Shown here: positions 16,236 to 25,612 of the stretch, piece by piece
Layout: each line of letters starts with the position of its first letter
Position numbering within the stretch: position 1 is the first letter of the stretch
Assembly: GCA_963718695.1 (NCBI GenBank)
Contig: OY970371.1
Location: forward strand, 1 to 64,000
Direction of reading: 5' to 3'
Source: Manganitrophus sp963718695
Lineage (GTDB): Bacteria > Nitrospirota > Nitrospiria > SBBL01 > Manganitrophaceae
DNA: 64,000 nt
Made by a program: the position numbers and the translations under genes
The notes under the pieces: model-generated
The model's database searches: none
What the model was told of the DNA's origin: nothing
The model's input: only the letters and a program-made list of their open reading frames with translations

Positions 16236-18908
16236 ATGATCGAGCAATTGTTGGACCCGGCCTATTATGCGTACAGTCTGTTTTCCGTTCCGACCTTTCT
16301 CATGGCCGTGGCGTTGCTCTTCCTCGGAACGTTTGTCTGGGTGCGTGAGCGGGGAACGCGGGTCAGCTTCTCTTTTTTTATCATGGCGCTCGCCGCCGGC
16401 ATCTGGCTCTTCGCCTTTTCGGGAATGTACTCCGCGACCGATAAAAAGGTCGCCTTCCTCTGGGCGAAAGGGGCCTATCTGGGGGTCCCTTTTATCCCCT
16501 CCGCCGTCTATTTTTTCGCCGTGACCGTTTTGCGCATCACGGAGCGCAGGAAAATCATCGTCTGGATCGTTTCATTTTTTTCCATGGTCTTTTCTTTTTT
16601 TGCGCTCGCCACCGACCTGTTGATTTCCGACCTTTATTATTATCCCTGGGGATACTATCCGAAATATGGGGTCTTGGGTCTTCCCTTTTTGGCCTTTTTT
16701 TTCGGAACGATGGTCCTCAGCCTCTATGAGTTCTCGGCCGAGTTTCAAAAAGCGGCGCCGGGAACACATCAGCTTCGGGCGAAGTCGTTCATGGTCGGGT
16801 TTGGGGTCGCTTATCTCGGTTCCATCGATTACTTCGCGAAGTATGGAATTCCGATTTATCCTTTCGGATATCTTCCGATCTTTGTCTTCTTCATCATCGC
16901 GGTCCAAACGGTGCGGCGTTATCGATTGGTCGACATCACCCCCTCTTTTGTCGCCGAACAGATCATTGCAACCATGGCCGATTCGCTCATCGTTTGCGAC
17001 GCCGAGGGGAAAATCCGGTTGGTCAATCCGACCGCGTGCTCGATTCTCGGCTATACCAAAAAAGAGCTTCTCGGAAAACCGATGGCGCATTTATTGGCCG
17101 GCGGCAGAGCGCAGCGGTTTGGGGAGGCGCTGCGGGGAAAAAGTATTCAAGATGAGGAAGCGGAATTCCACGCGAAAGGGGGCGACCGGGTGGATGTCAG
17201 CATTTCCGTCTCCCATTTGCGCGGCCGGGACCAGAGCGCCCAGGGGGTTGTCATTATCGGGCGGGATATCCGCGAGCGAAAGAGGATCGAGGAGGAACTC
17301 AATTTCCTGGCAAAGTTTCCGGCGGAAAACCCGAACCCGGTGCTTCGCATTGGAACGGACGGGACCGTTCTGTATGCAAACCGGGTGGCTCATTCTTTGC
17401 TCAAATTGTGGAACTGGAAATCAGGCGAGGCGTCGCCTCCGTTTTTTAGGACCGAAGTGTTGAAGATATATAAAGCGGGTGTGAGCCGGGAGCTCGAAGT
17501 CCCGATCGGAAGCGCCATCTGGTCTTTGATGTTTAATCCGGTGATGGACGCGGGATATGTCAATGTGTACGGAACGGACATTACCGAACGCAAACGGGCC
17601 GAAGAGCGTCTGAAGCACATGGTGCATTATGACGCCTTGACGAATCTTCCGAACCGGCTTCTATTGACCGATCGTTTGAATCAAGCGCTGAGCCGCGCAG
17701 GCCGGCATCATCAATTCGTCGTCGTCTTGTTTCTCGACCTGGACCGTTTTAAGGTGATCAACGATACGTTGGGGCATAATTATGGAGACCTTCTGCTCAA
17801 GGGGGTCGCCGACCGGCTCATTACCTGCGTTCGCCGTATCGATACCGTTTCACGTTTAGGCGGAGACGAGTTCGTGGTGATTTTAGATGATGTCTCGGAT
17901 ACGGAAATGATTCCGAGAATCACCCAAAAAATTTTAGACGCTTTCTCCAAACCGTTTAATGTCCATTCCATCGAACTTTTCATGACACCGAGCATCGGTG
18001 TGAGCATTTATCCGAATGACGGCGAGAATTCCGACGAATTGCTCAAAAATGCCGATGCCGCCATGTACCGCGCCAAAGAGCAAGGAAAAAATAATTGCCG
18101 TTTCTACTCTTCCGAGATGCATCTGAATGTGATGGAGCGCTTGGATCTGGAGACCGGTTTGCACCACGCGTTGGAGCGGAATGAATTCGTTTTGTATTAT
18201 CAGCCGGTCATCGATCTTCGGGAGCGCCGGGTCATCGGAATGGAGGCCTTGGTCCGCTGGGAGAAGCCGCATTCCGGAATGATCTCTCCGGCGAAGTTTA
18301 TTCCTTTGACGGAAGAGACCGGGTTGATCATCCCGATCGCCGAATGGGTTCTGCGGACCGCCTGTGCCCAAAATAAGTCGTGGCAGAAGGCCGGTTTGCC
18401 TCCGGTGAGCATCGCGGTGAACCTCTCGGCCCGGCAGTTTCAGCAAAAAGGCCTACTGGAGACCGTCATCCGGACCCTGGAGGAGACCGGTCTCAGTCCC
18501 AATTGCCTGGAGCTGGAGTTGACGGAAAGCATCTTGATGCAAAAAGGGGATGCGACGATTGCGACGTTGCAAAGGTTGAATGCGATGGGGGTGCGGATTT
18601 CGATCGATGATTTCGGGACCGGCTACTCTTCATTAAGTTACCTGAAGCGTTTTCCCATCGATAAGTTGAAAATCGATCAGTCGTTTGTGATGTCCGTGAC
18701 GGCGGACGGCAACGATGCCATTATCGCCAAAACGGTGGTGGCCATGGCGCACGGTCTCGGCCTGAAAGCGATTGCCGAGGGGGTCGAGACCGCCGAGCAG
18801 CTCAGCTTCCTCCACTCCGTCGGGTGCGATGAAGCGCAGGGATATCTTTTCAGCCGCCCGTTGCCCGCTGAAGAAGCAACGAAATTATTGGCCAAAAATT
18901 TTTTTTGA
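16236..18908 (+). CDS. 7TM-PAS-PAS-GGDEF-EAL cyclic-di-GMP turnover protein
   Basis: About 890 residues from ATG 16236 (AGAGAG ribosome site; an in-frame ATG at 16167 precedes the likely promoter). The N-terminal about 230 residues form a seven-helix membrane sensor resembling the HisKA_7TM region, then PAS (about 235-360), a second PAS-like domain (about 365-470), GGDEF and EAL. The cyclase motif SRLGGDEF is intact, with an RxxD inhibitory site (RRID) five residues before it. The phosphodiesterase motifs EALVRW, ELTES, DDFGTGYSSL, KIDQSFV and AEGVET are all intact, so both making and breaking c-di-GMP are possible. A PilZ-like gene (21947) and a c-di-GMP riboswitch (29799) lie within 14 kb. 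Confidence 0.92.
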   Translation: MIEQLLDPAYYAYSLFSVPTFLMAVALLFLGTFVWVRERGTRVSFSFFIMALAAGIWLFAFSGMYSATDKKVAFLWAKGAYLGVPFIPSAVYFFAVTVLRITERRKIIVWIVSFFSMVFSFFALATDLLISDLYYYPWGYYPKYGVLGLPFLAFFFGTMVLSLYEFSAEFQKAAPGTHQLRAKSFMVGFGVAYLGSIDYFAKYGIPIYPFGYLPIFVFFIIAVQTVRRYRLVDITPSFVAEQIIATMADSLIVCDAEGKIRLVNPTACSILGYTKKELLGKPMAHLLAGGRAQRFGEALRGKSIQDEEAEFHAKGGDRVDVSISVSHLRGRDQSAQGVVIIGRDIRERKRIEEELNFLAKFPAENPNPVLRIGTDGTVLYANRVAHSLLKLWNWKSGEASPPFFRTEVLKIYKAGVSRELEVPIGSAIWSLMFNPVMDAGYVNVYGTDITERKRAEERLKHMVHYDALTNLPNRLLLTDRLNQALSRAGRHHQFVVVLFLDLDRFKVINDTLGHNYGDLLLKGVADRLITCVRRIDTVSRLGGDEFVVILDDVSDTEMIPRITQKILDAFSKPFNVHSIELFMTPSIGVSIYPNDGENSDELLKNADAAMYRAKEQGKNNCRFYSSEMHLNVMERLDLETGLHHALERNEFVLYYQPVIDLRERRVIGMEALVRWEKPHSGMISPAKFIPLTEETGLIIPIAEWVLRTACAQNKSWQKAGLPPVSIAVNLSARQFQQKGLLETVIRTLEETGLSPNCLELELTESILMQKGDATIATLQRLNAMGVRISIDDFGTGYSSLSYLKRFPIDKLKIDQSFVMSVTADGNDAIIAKTVVAMAHGLGLKAIAEGVETAEQLSFLHSVGCDEAQGYLFSRPLPAEEATKLLAKNFF

Positions 18909-19130
18909 AAGAGGGTCGGGCCGGACCGCAGGCCGGTTCTGATCTCGTCATCCCCGCCGTTTGAATTCCAAAGCCAAGAAGCGCTTTCCCTTCCCTAACA
19001 ACTGTTTTCTCTTCGGTCTCGATCCGGGGCCGGTTCCCTCGGCGACATCATCGCTTATTACAATTACTCTTATTTCTGTACAGCCATTCTATCCATATAA
19101 AGTATAATAAGATGTAAGAAGGAGGACGGG

Positions 19131-19535
19131 ATGAACAGCAAGGGAACGGTCTTAATTGTCGATGACGAGAGTGGCCCGAGAGAGTCTCTGAAAATGATAT
19201 TGCAGCCGCGCTATCATGTGGAAGAGGCGCATAATGGTTTTCAAGCCCTCGAAATCATTCGGAAGCAGAAGATTGATCTTGTGACACTCGATTTGAGGAT
19301 GCCGGAGATGGATGGGATGATTGTCTTAATGGCGATTAAAAAGCACGATCCGCAGATCGAAGTGCTCATCATCACCGGTTATGCGACGCTCGCAAATGCC
19401 GTTGAGTTGGTTCGGCTGGGAGCGTGCGGTTATTTAGTGAAGCCCTTCCAGGTTCCGAGATTGCTCAATGATGTCGAAAAGGCGTTCAAGAGGAGAAGTC
19501 AGGTGGATGCGTTGAATCCCGATTTGAAAGGGTAG
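19131..19535 (+). CDS. Single-domain response regulator (receiver only)
   Basis: 134 residues, CheY-like receiver: acidic pocket DDE near residue 11, phospho-acceptor Asp in LVTLDLRMPEMDG (about residue 54), Thr in IITGYAT and Lys in YLVKPF. It has no output domain. GGAGG at 19121-19125 is well spaced, and a TATAAT hexamer (19103-19108) lies upstream. It follows the GGDEF/EAL gene by 222 bp and may modulate it or act with one of the orphan kinases at 1-6043; pairing is inference. Confidence 0.9.
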   Translation: MNSKGTVLIVDDESGPRESLKMILQPRYHVEEAHNGFQALEIIRKQKIDLVTLDLRMPEMDGMIVLMAIKKHDPQIEVLIITGYATLANAVELVRLGACGYLVKPFQVPRLLNDVEKAFKRRSQVDALNPDLKG

Positions 19536-19574
19536 CCCCTTCATATTTATTCGGGTTTCCTTCATCTGCGATGT

Positions 19575-21554
19575 TTACTCATTCTCATAGACCGTTAAAT
19601 TCTTCATCATCTTGGCCAGGCTCGATTCCATTTCGTTCTGATCGACGATTCCGGTTTTGACGTGGGTCATATCGTACAAAACCGAAGCCGCCGTACTCGC
19701 CTTTACGGGGGAGACATTTCGATAGACGGTGCTGATCGCCGTATTGTCTTTCATGAGATAGGTTTTCATATCATACGGCTTGTCTCCCTCCAACAGTCTG
19801 CTCCACCGATTCAAATCAATTTCATCCAAATCTTCGTCGGCTCTTATATTCCGCGTGATGGTGAAGCCGTTATGCTTGAAATTATTTTCGTTCAAAAATA
19901 ATTTCGCGACATCCCAGACGACCGAATCGCCGCTCCAATAATAGCCGAATCCAAGGGTCAGCATGCTCTGATCGGTCAGTTTGATGATATCGGAGCTGCA
20001 GGAGAGCATCAGCCTTTTTGATTTGTATCGGAAGTCGTCATTGTTCACCGTTAATTCGATCGTGTTAAACAGGGACGGGATGACCTCCTTCATTCCGAGA
20101 TACTCGCGCCATTTCTTAAAAGTGCCGTCAAAGGAGACGTTCACAAAATCGGCAAGGACCTTCAAGTCGGGGATATGGCCGTCAAAGGTCTCTCCCGTTT
20201 GGTCCGCCCGGAGCATCGTCACCGCCCCGCCGGGCACCGGCAAAGAGAAGGTGACGACATGTTGATCACTATAGGGAATGGGCCATGTCTTGACCATCCA
20301 CTTCCGGCCGTAAGAGTCGGTATGAACAGACTCGTTGTCTGCCTTTCCGAACGAGAGGATTCTCACCCGCTCCGGGCCGATGAATCGGAACCAAGACATC
20401 CCTTTCAAAATGAAATCCATGAATAACTTCGAATCGGAGTAAAAATCGTTGAGAGAGATATTCTCCGGTTTTTGAATTTTTAAGAACATCGAGCTTTGTA
20501 TCCGGCCCAGGGCAATGGTGCCTTTGTTCCCCAGGTCGGCGCGGTCCGTTTTCTCGGGTGGAGCCGCATCCCAATGGCCGTCCGGGCGCTTCATGATCAG
20601 CTGAGGGAAGTCGGAAGGGGAACTTTTAAAGAGCAACTTTTTGGAGCCATTGCCGTTTGGGAAGAGGTCCTCTTTATTTTCAGACAAGAGCTCTGTTAGC
20701 AGCTTGGCGTGAAATCCACTTTGGGTATTGATGTAAATGTCTCTAAAATTGCTGTACTGCATCGGCAATTTGATTTTGGTGTCGAGCGTTCCGGTTTTGA
20801 CCGAATCGAAAATATCCAATCGATAGGCGCTCTTTTGGTAAATCTCGGCAAAATCTTTATCGGCTTTTTGAACCTCTGCGATCGGCAAAGCCATATTCAG
20901 ATTTTCATTCGGTGATTTCCGGGTAATCACGCCGATCACCTTTCCGTGAGAATCGAGCAGCGGGCCGCCGCTGTTTCCCGGGGATGCGGCCGCGGAAAAT
21001 CGGATCCAGCTCCAGGCCCCGTTCACTTCTTCCGGGGTATTGGAGGTGTAGAGGCCGTCCCGGATGACGATCCCTTCCCCCAAGGCATTTCCGACCGCAT
21101 AGACCTTTTCGTTGATTTGCGCGTTCGGGTTGAGATTGAAATATTCGGGTGCCGTTTTTTCCTTCACCGTAAAGACGGCAAAGTCGCGCCGGCTGGAAAA
21201 TTTAAGAATTTGATCGAGGGCATAGACCTTGCCTTTGTTATCACGCACGAAGGTCTCTTTAAATTGGCTCTTGACCCCTAAATTCAAGACATGGGCCGCT
21301 GTAATGAATTCGGTTTCGCTGATCGCAAATGCGGTTCCGATCGAGTAATATTTGTCATTCCGGATGATAAAAGGCAGGAAGTCGAGCGGCAATGGTTTTT
21401 CATAGGTCAATGTGTCGTCCGAAGGTTTCGGTACAATCACTTCGTAGACCGCATTATTGATGCGGCTCGGAACGATCCCCTCACTTTGGGAAAATCCCGT
21501 CGTTGGGAGTGCAATCATCATCAGAACGGCCAGCCTAATTAACTTATCAAACAA
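19575..21554 (-). CDS. Secreted trypsin-like serine protease with large C-terminal region
   Basis: 659 residues, signal peptide ending about residue 22. Residues 60-240 form a chymotrypsin/HtrA-type protease domain with triad His88 (FITAAHV), Asp124 (RRDFAVF) and Ser195 (SPGNSGGPLL). The following about 420 residues are of unknown family and contain no visible PDZ domain, so it is not a standard DegP. Convergent with the response regulator (39-bp gap). Likely periplasmic or secreted. Substrate and the role of the C-terminal part unknown. Confidence 0.85.
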   Translation of the reverse strand: MFDKLIRLAVLMMIALPTTGFSQSEGIVPSRINNAVYEVIVPKPSDDTLTYEKPLPLDFLPFIIRNDKYYSIGTAFAISETEFITAAHVLNLGVKSQFKETFVRDNKGKVYALDQILKFSSRRDFAVFTVKEKTAPEYFNLNPNAQINEKVYAVGNALGEGIVIRDGLYTSNTPEEVNGAWSWIRFSAAASPGNSGGPLLDSHGKVIGVITRKSPNENLNMALPIAEVQKADKDFAEIYQKSAYRLDIFDSVKTGTLDTKIKLPMQYSNFRDIYINTQSGFHAKLLTELLSENKEDLFPNGNGSKKLLFKSSPSDFPQLIMKRPDGHWDAAPPEKTDRADLGNKGTIALGRIQSSMFLKIQKPENISLNDFYSDSKLFMDFILKGMSWFRFIGPERVRILSFGKADNESVHTDSYGRKWMVKTWPIPYSDQHVVTFSLPVPGGAVTMLRADQTGETFDGHIPDLKVLADFVNVSFDGTFKKWREYLGMKEVIPSLFNTIELTVNNDDFRYKSKRLMLSCSSDIIKLTDQSMLTLGFGYYWSGDSVVWDVAKLFLNENNFKHNGFTITRNIRADEDLDEIDLNRWSRLLEGDKPYDMKTYLMKDNTAISTVYRNVSPVKASTAASVLYDMTHVKTGIVDQNEMESSLAKMMKNLTVYENE

Positions 21555-21946
21555 GTCTCTTTCTCCCTCCGTGCATTATTCGCTCATGAGAGAGCGATCC
21601 CTTCTCTGGGGGCGATCATATCAGAAGATTCGAAGGACATCACCTTCAACGTCATGAATCGACTTTAAGGCCTCCTTATCCTATCACAAAATCGCTTTAT
21701 CTTAACTCACCGGAAGGGAGTCGAAACAGGCCTCTTTGGTCAGCGATGACTCCAAGGATTGAATGTGATTTTACGCACAGGTATTTCAGATGGGCGGAGG
21801 AAGGTACGTAAATTTTCTGACCGCCAGAATCCATAAAAGAGGTAGATTGTTCAGGTCGGGATCGCGCGCGGGCGCTTCTTGCTTGACAGATCTCATAGTT
21901 CTGATAATTTTACATCGGCACTGATCATTTCTCTCTGGAGGTCAGC
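21555..21946. other. Intergenic region between divergent protease and PilZ genes
   Basis: 392 bp with no convincing gene on either strand. The plus-strand promoter listed at 21883 and a good GGAGG ribosome site (21937-21941) serve the PilZ gene. The protease promoter should also lie here but I could not fix it. Confidence 0.5.
21883..21910 (+). promoter_or_regulatory. Probable sigma70 promoter for PilZ gene
   Basis: TTGACA (21883-21888), 16-bp spacer, TAATTT (21905-21910). The transcript start would be about 30 bp before ATG 21947. Confidence 0.45.
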
Positions 21947-22354
21947 ATGTTTTTTACGAAAAATAACTCGATCGATTATCGGCGATATCCTCGAATCCCC
22001 TTGTCCACCCGAATTCACTACACTTATCAGGGATACCAGCAGTGGAATGAGGCGCTCGTCCGGTCGATCTCCACGCATGGAATGGGGATCTACACCGATA
22101 AGCGCATGCAAAAAGGAGATCGTATCGTCATTGCGCTTTCTTTATTGACCGATGAGAGAGAATCGCTTCATGAATCTGTTCTGGGGGAAGTGACCTGGGC
22201 CGGAAGCGGGGAGGAGAAGAAACGCTACACCGCCGGGGTTTATTTCGGAGAGATCGAAGAGAAACACCCGAAGTTATATGCCTACCTGAGAACGTTTGGA
22301 AGCCGCCGTCACTGCGGTTCCTTGATTTCCAAAGCAGCGTTCAAGCAAAAATGA
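21947..22354 (+). CDS. PilZ-domain (c-di-GMP receptor-like) protein
   Basis: 135 residues. The N-terminal RRYPR gives the RxxxR c-di-GMP-binding motif and SISTHGMG matches the second PilZ motif (D/N-x-S-x-x-G, with Ser replacing D/N). A late strand YTAGVYFGEI fits the barrel end. Single-domain PilZ adaptors couple c-di-GMP level to motility, exopolysaccharide or transcription. Close to the GGDEF/EAL gene. Strong GGAGG ribosome site. Confidence 0.8.
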   Translation: MFFTKNNSIDYRRYPRIPLSTRIHYTYQGYQQWNEALVRSISTHGMGIYTDKRMQKGDRIVIALSLLTDERESLHESVLGEVTWAGSGEEKKRYTAGVYFGEIEEKHPKLYAYLRTFGSRRHCGSLISKAAFKQK

Positions 22355-22374
22355 ACGTCACATGACGCGTCTGT

Positions 22375-24597
22375 TCAGGGGAGAAGCGTCCTCTGTCTGA
22401 ACCGATCCGGAGGATCGGGAAAGAGGACCGCCGCCGCCTGGATCAGAAGCGATTCGTATTTTTCGGCATCGAACCCCCACGACCCATCGATAAATCCGAG
22501 CGCCCGCGCCCGTTCCGACTTCACGCGCGCCTTGGCATCGGTGATCACATACGAAATACTCTGTCCCGGGGAGAGCCGCACCCCGCGGCCGGCGAGCTCT
22601 TTGGCGACGATCGCCGTGAGGCTCTCTTTTTGGTACTCTCCGGGGGATTTCGAAAGGGTCTTGGCGATCGCCAGCTCCCAGAAGGAGACCCGTCGCGCTT
22701 TCAGCCGCTCCCGATACGCCTCCCGGATCGCCTCCACCTCGGGAAGCAGCGCTTCGTACTCTTCCCGATTCTTCGTCTGTGAGAGGAGCTCGATCATTTC
22801 GGTCTGGGCGGCCCGGATGAACGGCGGGGTGTCGCCCCGGCGGGCTTCGATCCCCCTCAGCTTGACCTCCCCGTTTCGGAAGACGCCGAGATACCGGTTG
22901 GGGACCCCGATTTCCGGATCCGATTTTGACGGAGGAAAGAGGACCCAGCGATAGATCCCCTCAAAGGCGATCGGGATCTCACAGGCTTTTGAGATCCGCT
23001 CGGCCAGCGCCTTATATTCGTCCTCGGCGGTTCCTGGTTTTTTAATCCAGAGAGAGTCGACGATTGCGTGGATCATCTCGAACCCCTCCGCTTCGACGAT
23101 TTCCTTCGCCTGGAGCAGCTTCTCCCGGGCATACGCGGTGATCGCCTCATGGGCTTCGATTTTTCCGAAGCGGGCGTTCTTGTATCCCTGATAACCGAAG
23201 GTCGTGACCATGCCCCACTTGAGCGCCGACTGCCGCGCGTCATAACGCGCTTTCCATTCCGGATCGGTCGCGGTTTTCTTGAGCCGTTTGTATTCGGCGC
23301 GCTTGGCCAGAAAAGGTTCCAGAAAGCGTGGCACCAATCCGCGTCGCTTCGTGCAGAGGTGATGGCCGATCTCCGGAACGCGATTGTGCGGGCAGCAGGG
23401 ACAGTTGATCGTTTCGGGAGAGATGTTAAAACGGGCCATCATGGCAGGGTACATCGAGGCGAAGTCGAGCTCCGCGACCTCCTCATGAAAGCCAAGCTTC
23501 GGGGCGTAGGTCAGCCCCCCTTTGTCGGTCAACAATAACTGATTGGCGCTCTTGAACGCCTCGCTCTCCTGCTTTCGCCAGGGGATTAAAATCCCGTCCT
23601 GAAAGGCAAGGTCCATCTGCATCGAAGTAATTCCCGTCCCGGTGGTGGTCCGCGCCATCTGCTGAACCGGAATCCTCGAGAGGCGCGCGAATTCAAAGAG
23701 ACCTTCGAGCTCGGTGTGGTCGATCAAGAACGAGTTGTGCAGATCGATGTGCCAGCGGCCGAGGAGCAGGTGTGCCTGCGCCTGATGGACCACCTGGCCA
23801 TAGGTGAAGTAGGAGCGCTCGCGCCGGGTGATCACCCCGGTGTCCGGCTCGCGGTTGAGCAGAAGCGGAAAGCGCTTCTTTTTGGCCATCGCCATCAGCT
23901 GGGGAAGAAGGTACGGATCGCCCCATTCGGAGAGGATCAGGTCGGGATCATGCCGCAGCAACATCCGGTCGAATCGGTCGATCAGCCCGGCTTCATCCTC
24001 CGCTTCCAGGCAGGAGGTCCGCCCGTCAATCGTCGCTTCCAGCCGCCGGGGACCGCTGTGGTCGGGGCGAAGGCTCCCCCCTTCCATCCGAAGGGTCAGG
24101 ATCGTCAAAGGGGGCGTGGTGTAATCGGTGCGCCAGATCGAATCGAGGAGGTGGGTTTCCTGAATGGTCCCGGAAGCATCAACTTCGACCTCGCAATAGG
24201 CGAGCGGGAAACTCCTGCGCTCGAAGAAGTAGAGCTGCGGGAGGGAGAGATCACAGTTGTAGAGCGAGATCCCGCTTCCTTCCGGCTTGATCGCAGTCGA
24301 GGTGCACCAGCGAACCACCTTCGTAAAGTGGATTGGATTCACCAGCTTTATCCGTGTGACCGGGATGCTCTTCCCCGAATAAAATTCGATTCCCATGGCG
24401 CGGGTCACGTCCATCGGCAGGTTTAAACGTGAGAGAAAGGTGAGGAGCGGGCGGACGGAAGCGGGAGGGCCGCCAATGTAGAACGCAGGGGAGAAAGGAT
24501 CGAGCAGCCGATGTTTTCTTCCTTGCGTATCGATGATCCAGACCCGCATCCCGCCGTCGACCGCGTAGACATCAAAGATCCAGCCGGTGATCTTCAT
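22375..24597 (-). CDS. Family-B DNA polymerase, proofreading-deficient type
   Basis: 740 residues. Polymerase motifs: motif A ELDFASMYP (catalytic Asp378), motif B ALKWGMVTTFGY (Lys kept, canonical NSxYG altered) and motif C AIVDSLWI, where the second catalytic Asp (Asp514) is kept but the first Asp of the usual YGDTDS is Ile. A Cys/His cluster (CPCC, GHHLC) lies between motifs A and B. In the N-terminal exonuclease region the DIE triad of Exo I reads TLR and Exo II/III acids are not found, so 3'-5' proofreading is probably lost. Last gene of a three-gene overlapping operon (ATGA overlap with the small gene). Probably a damage-tolerance or mutagenic polymerase; that role is inference. Confidence 0.88.
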   Translation of the reverse strand: MKITGWIFDVYAVDGGMRVWIIDTQGRKHRLLDPFSPAFYIGGPPASVRPLLTFLSRLNLPMDVTRAMGIEFYSGKSIPVTRIKLVNPIHFTKVVRWCTSTAIKPEGSGISLYNCDLSLPQLYFFERRSFPLAYCEVEVDASGTIQETHLLDSIWRTDYTTPPLTILTLRMEGGSLRPDHSGPRRLEATIDGRTSCLEAEDEAGLIDRFDRMLLRHDPDLILSEWGDPYLLPQLMAMAKKKRFPLLLNREPDTGVITRRERSYFTYGQVVHQAQAHLLLGRWHIDLHNSFLIDHTELEGLFEFARLSRIPVQQMARTTTGTGITSMQMDLAFQDGILIPWRKQESEAFKSANQLLLTDKGGLTYAPKLGFHEEVAELDFASMYPAMMARFNISPETINCPCCPHNRVPEIGHHLCTKRRGLVPRFLEPFLAKRAEYKRLKKTATDPEWKARYDARQSALKWGMVTTFGYQGYKNARFGKIEAHEAITAYAREKLLQAKEIVEAEGFEMIHAIVDSLWIKKPGTAEDEYKALAERISKACEIPIAFEGIYRWVLFPPSKSDPEIGVPNRYLGVFRNGEVKLRGIEARRGDTPPFIRAAQTEMIELLSQTKNREEYEALLPEVEAIREAYRERLKARRVSFWELAIAKTLSKSPGEYQKESLTAIVAKELAGRGVRLSPGQSISYVITDAKARVKSERARALGFIDGSWGFDAEKYESLLIQAAAVLFPDPPDRFRQRTLLP

Positions 24598-24869
24598 CGA
24601 CCCTCCTTTGTCAAAAACGTTTCCAGATGCGACACCCGCGCTTCGAGCAGCGCATTTTTTTTGTACGACTCGATCAACATCGCCACGATCATCGCTTCAA
24701 ACGGCGAGCTCTTCGAGGCGTAGCTGCCGGAAGCGACATGGTATTTCGCCGCGCGAAAAAGCGCGTCGAAATATTGCTGGTCCTCCTTGCGCAACGCCCG
24801 GTGAAACGACTGCCAAGCGCTCCGTTCCTGCTCGATCAACTGCGTGAAGGTGGAGAGGGTGCGGCCCAT
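24594..24869 (-). CDS. Small helical protein of polymerase operon
   Basis: 91 residues from ATG 24869, which overlaps the upstream stop as TGATG behind GGAGGG; a GTG two codons earlier is possible. Predicted all-helical, with a C-terminal heptad-like stretch (LLEARVSHLETFL). No family recognised. Sandwiched by overlapping stops and starts between the RecA-like gene and the polymerase, so probably an obligate partner or adaptor of one of them. Confidence 0.7.
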   Translation of the reverse strand: MGRTLSTFTQLIEQERSAWQSFHRALRKEDQQYFDALFRAAKYHVASGSYASKSSPFEAMIVAMLIESYKKNALLEARVSHLETFLTKEGR

Positions 24870-25513
24870 CAACACCCTCCGGTTCGTTGCGGCGGACGTT
24901 TTTCAATAGCGAGCGTCTCTTCGCTGATGAGGATCGATTGCTCCTCGGTGCGGACGGAGAAGCGCCGGTCCGCCGCGTTGCGCACCATCGAGAGGAGTGC
25001 CGCCGACTTGTGAGAAGGCGGGGGAGGGGAGGTCAGCACCACGATCCAGGTTCCTTCCCGGGCCTGCCGCGCCAGGGTTGATACGGCGCGGGAGAGGAGC
25101 GTTTTCCTCTCGGTGAAAGAGACCGCTTCATCATAAAAAGTGGCGAGCGGCTCCGCCAGCAGCACCAGGCGGGGACGGTGCCGCGCGATTCCAATGCCGA
25201 GCTGCCGGGTGATGAGGGAGGTCATCTGATGGCAGGTGGCGGCGCGGGAGATGAAAATCGACGAGAGAAAAAGGCGCGGATCGTGTCCGATCCGCTTCGC
25301 CAGAGTTGTGATCGGATAAGGGTTAAAGCAGTTGTCCCCATCGAGAAAGAGGACCTGCTCCGACTGGGCAAGCCGCCAGCCGATCATTTCTGAAGCGAGC
25401 GGCCAGAGCGCGGCATCGCCGCAAAAGAGGATCACTCCGCCCGGCATGCCGGAGATCAGGGAGACCGGCGGTCCGGAGAAGAAAGGGGCGTCGATTTCAG
25501 AGAGTGTGTCCAC
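24869..25513 (-). CDS. Degenerate RecA/Rad51-family protein (ATPase-dead, ImuA/RadB-like)
   Basis: 214 residues from GTG 25513. The RecA-fold core order is recognisable: GGVILFCGD strand then the P-loop position, VLFLDGDNCF, IFISRAATCHQMTSL (like the Rad51/RadB ARAYxxxHQ segment), RLVLLAEPL (Walker B position) and WIVVLTSPPPP (sensor/L2 region). The Walker A loop reads CGDAALWP, without Gly-Lys-Thr/Ser, and the Walker B acid is absent, so ATP hydrolysis is unlikely. First gene of the operon ending in the family-B polymerase. By analogy with ImuA in ImuA-ImuB-DnaE2, it may recruit or regulate the polymerase; this is inference. Confidence 0.72.
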   Translation of the reverse strand: MDTLSEIDAPFFSGPPVSLISGMPGGVILFCGDAALWPLASEMIGWRLAQSEQVLFLDGDNCFNPYPITTLAKRIGHDPRLFLSSIFISRAATCHQMTSLITRQLGIGIARHRPRLVLLAEPLATFYDEAVSFTERKTLLSRAVSTLARQAREGTWIVVLTSPPPPSHKSAALLSMVRNAADRRFSVRTEEQSILISEETLAIEKRPPQRTGGC

Positions 25514-25612
25514 AAGTGTTCTCCCACGGTTCAGATTGCCGGTCGTGCCATTTTTATGATGACAATCGGAAGAATCTGAAAATGAATTCCCAAGAGTTGC
25601 TGTTTAATATGA

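Noticed and set aside
25514..25612. LexA box upstream of the RecA-like/polymerase operon
   Set aside because: No GGTAT-N8-ATACC-like site is present; only an 8-bp TTCAGATT/AATCTGAA pair about 45 bp apart. SOS control of the operon is therefore not shown.
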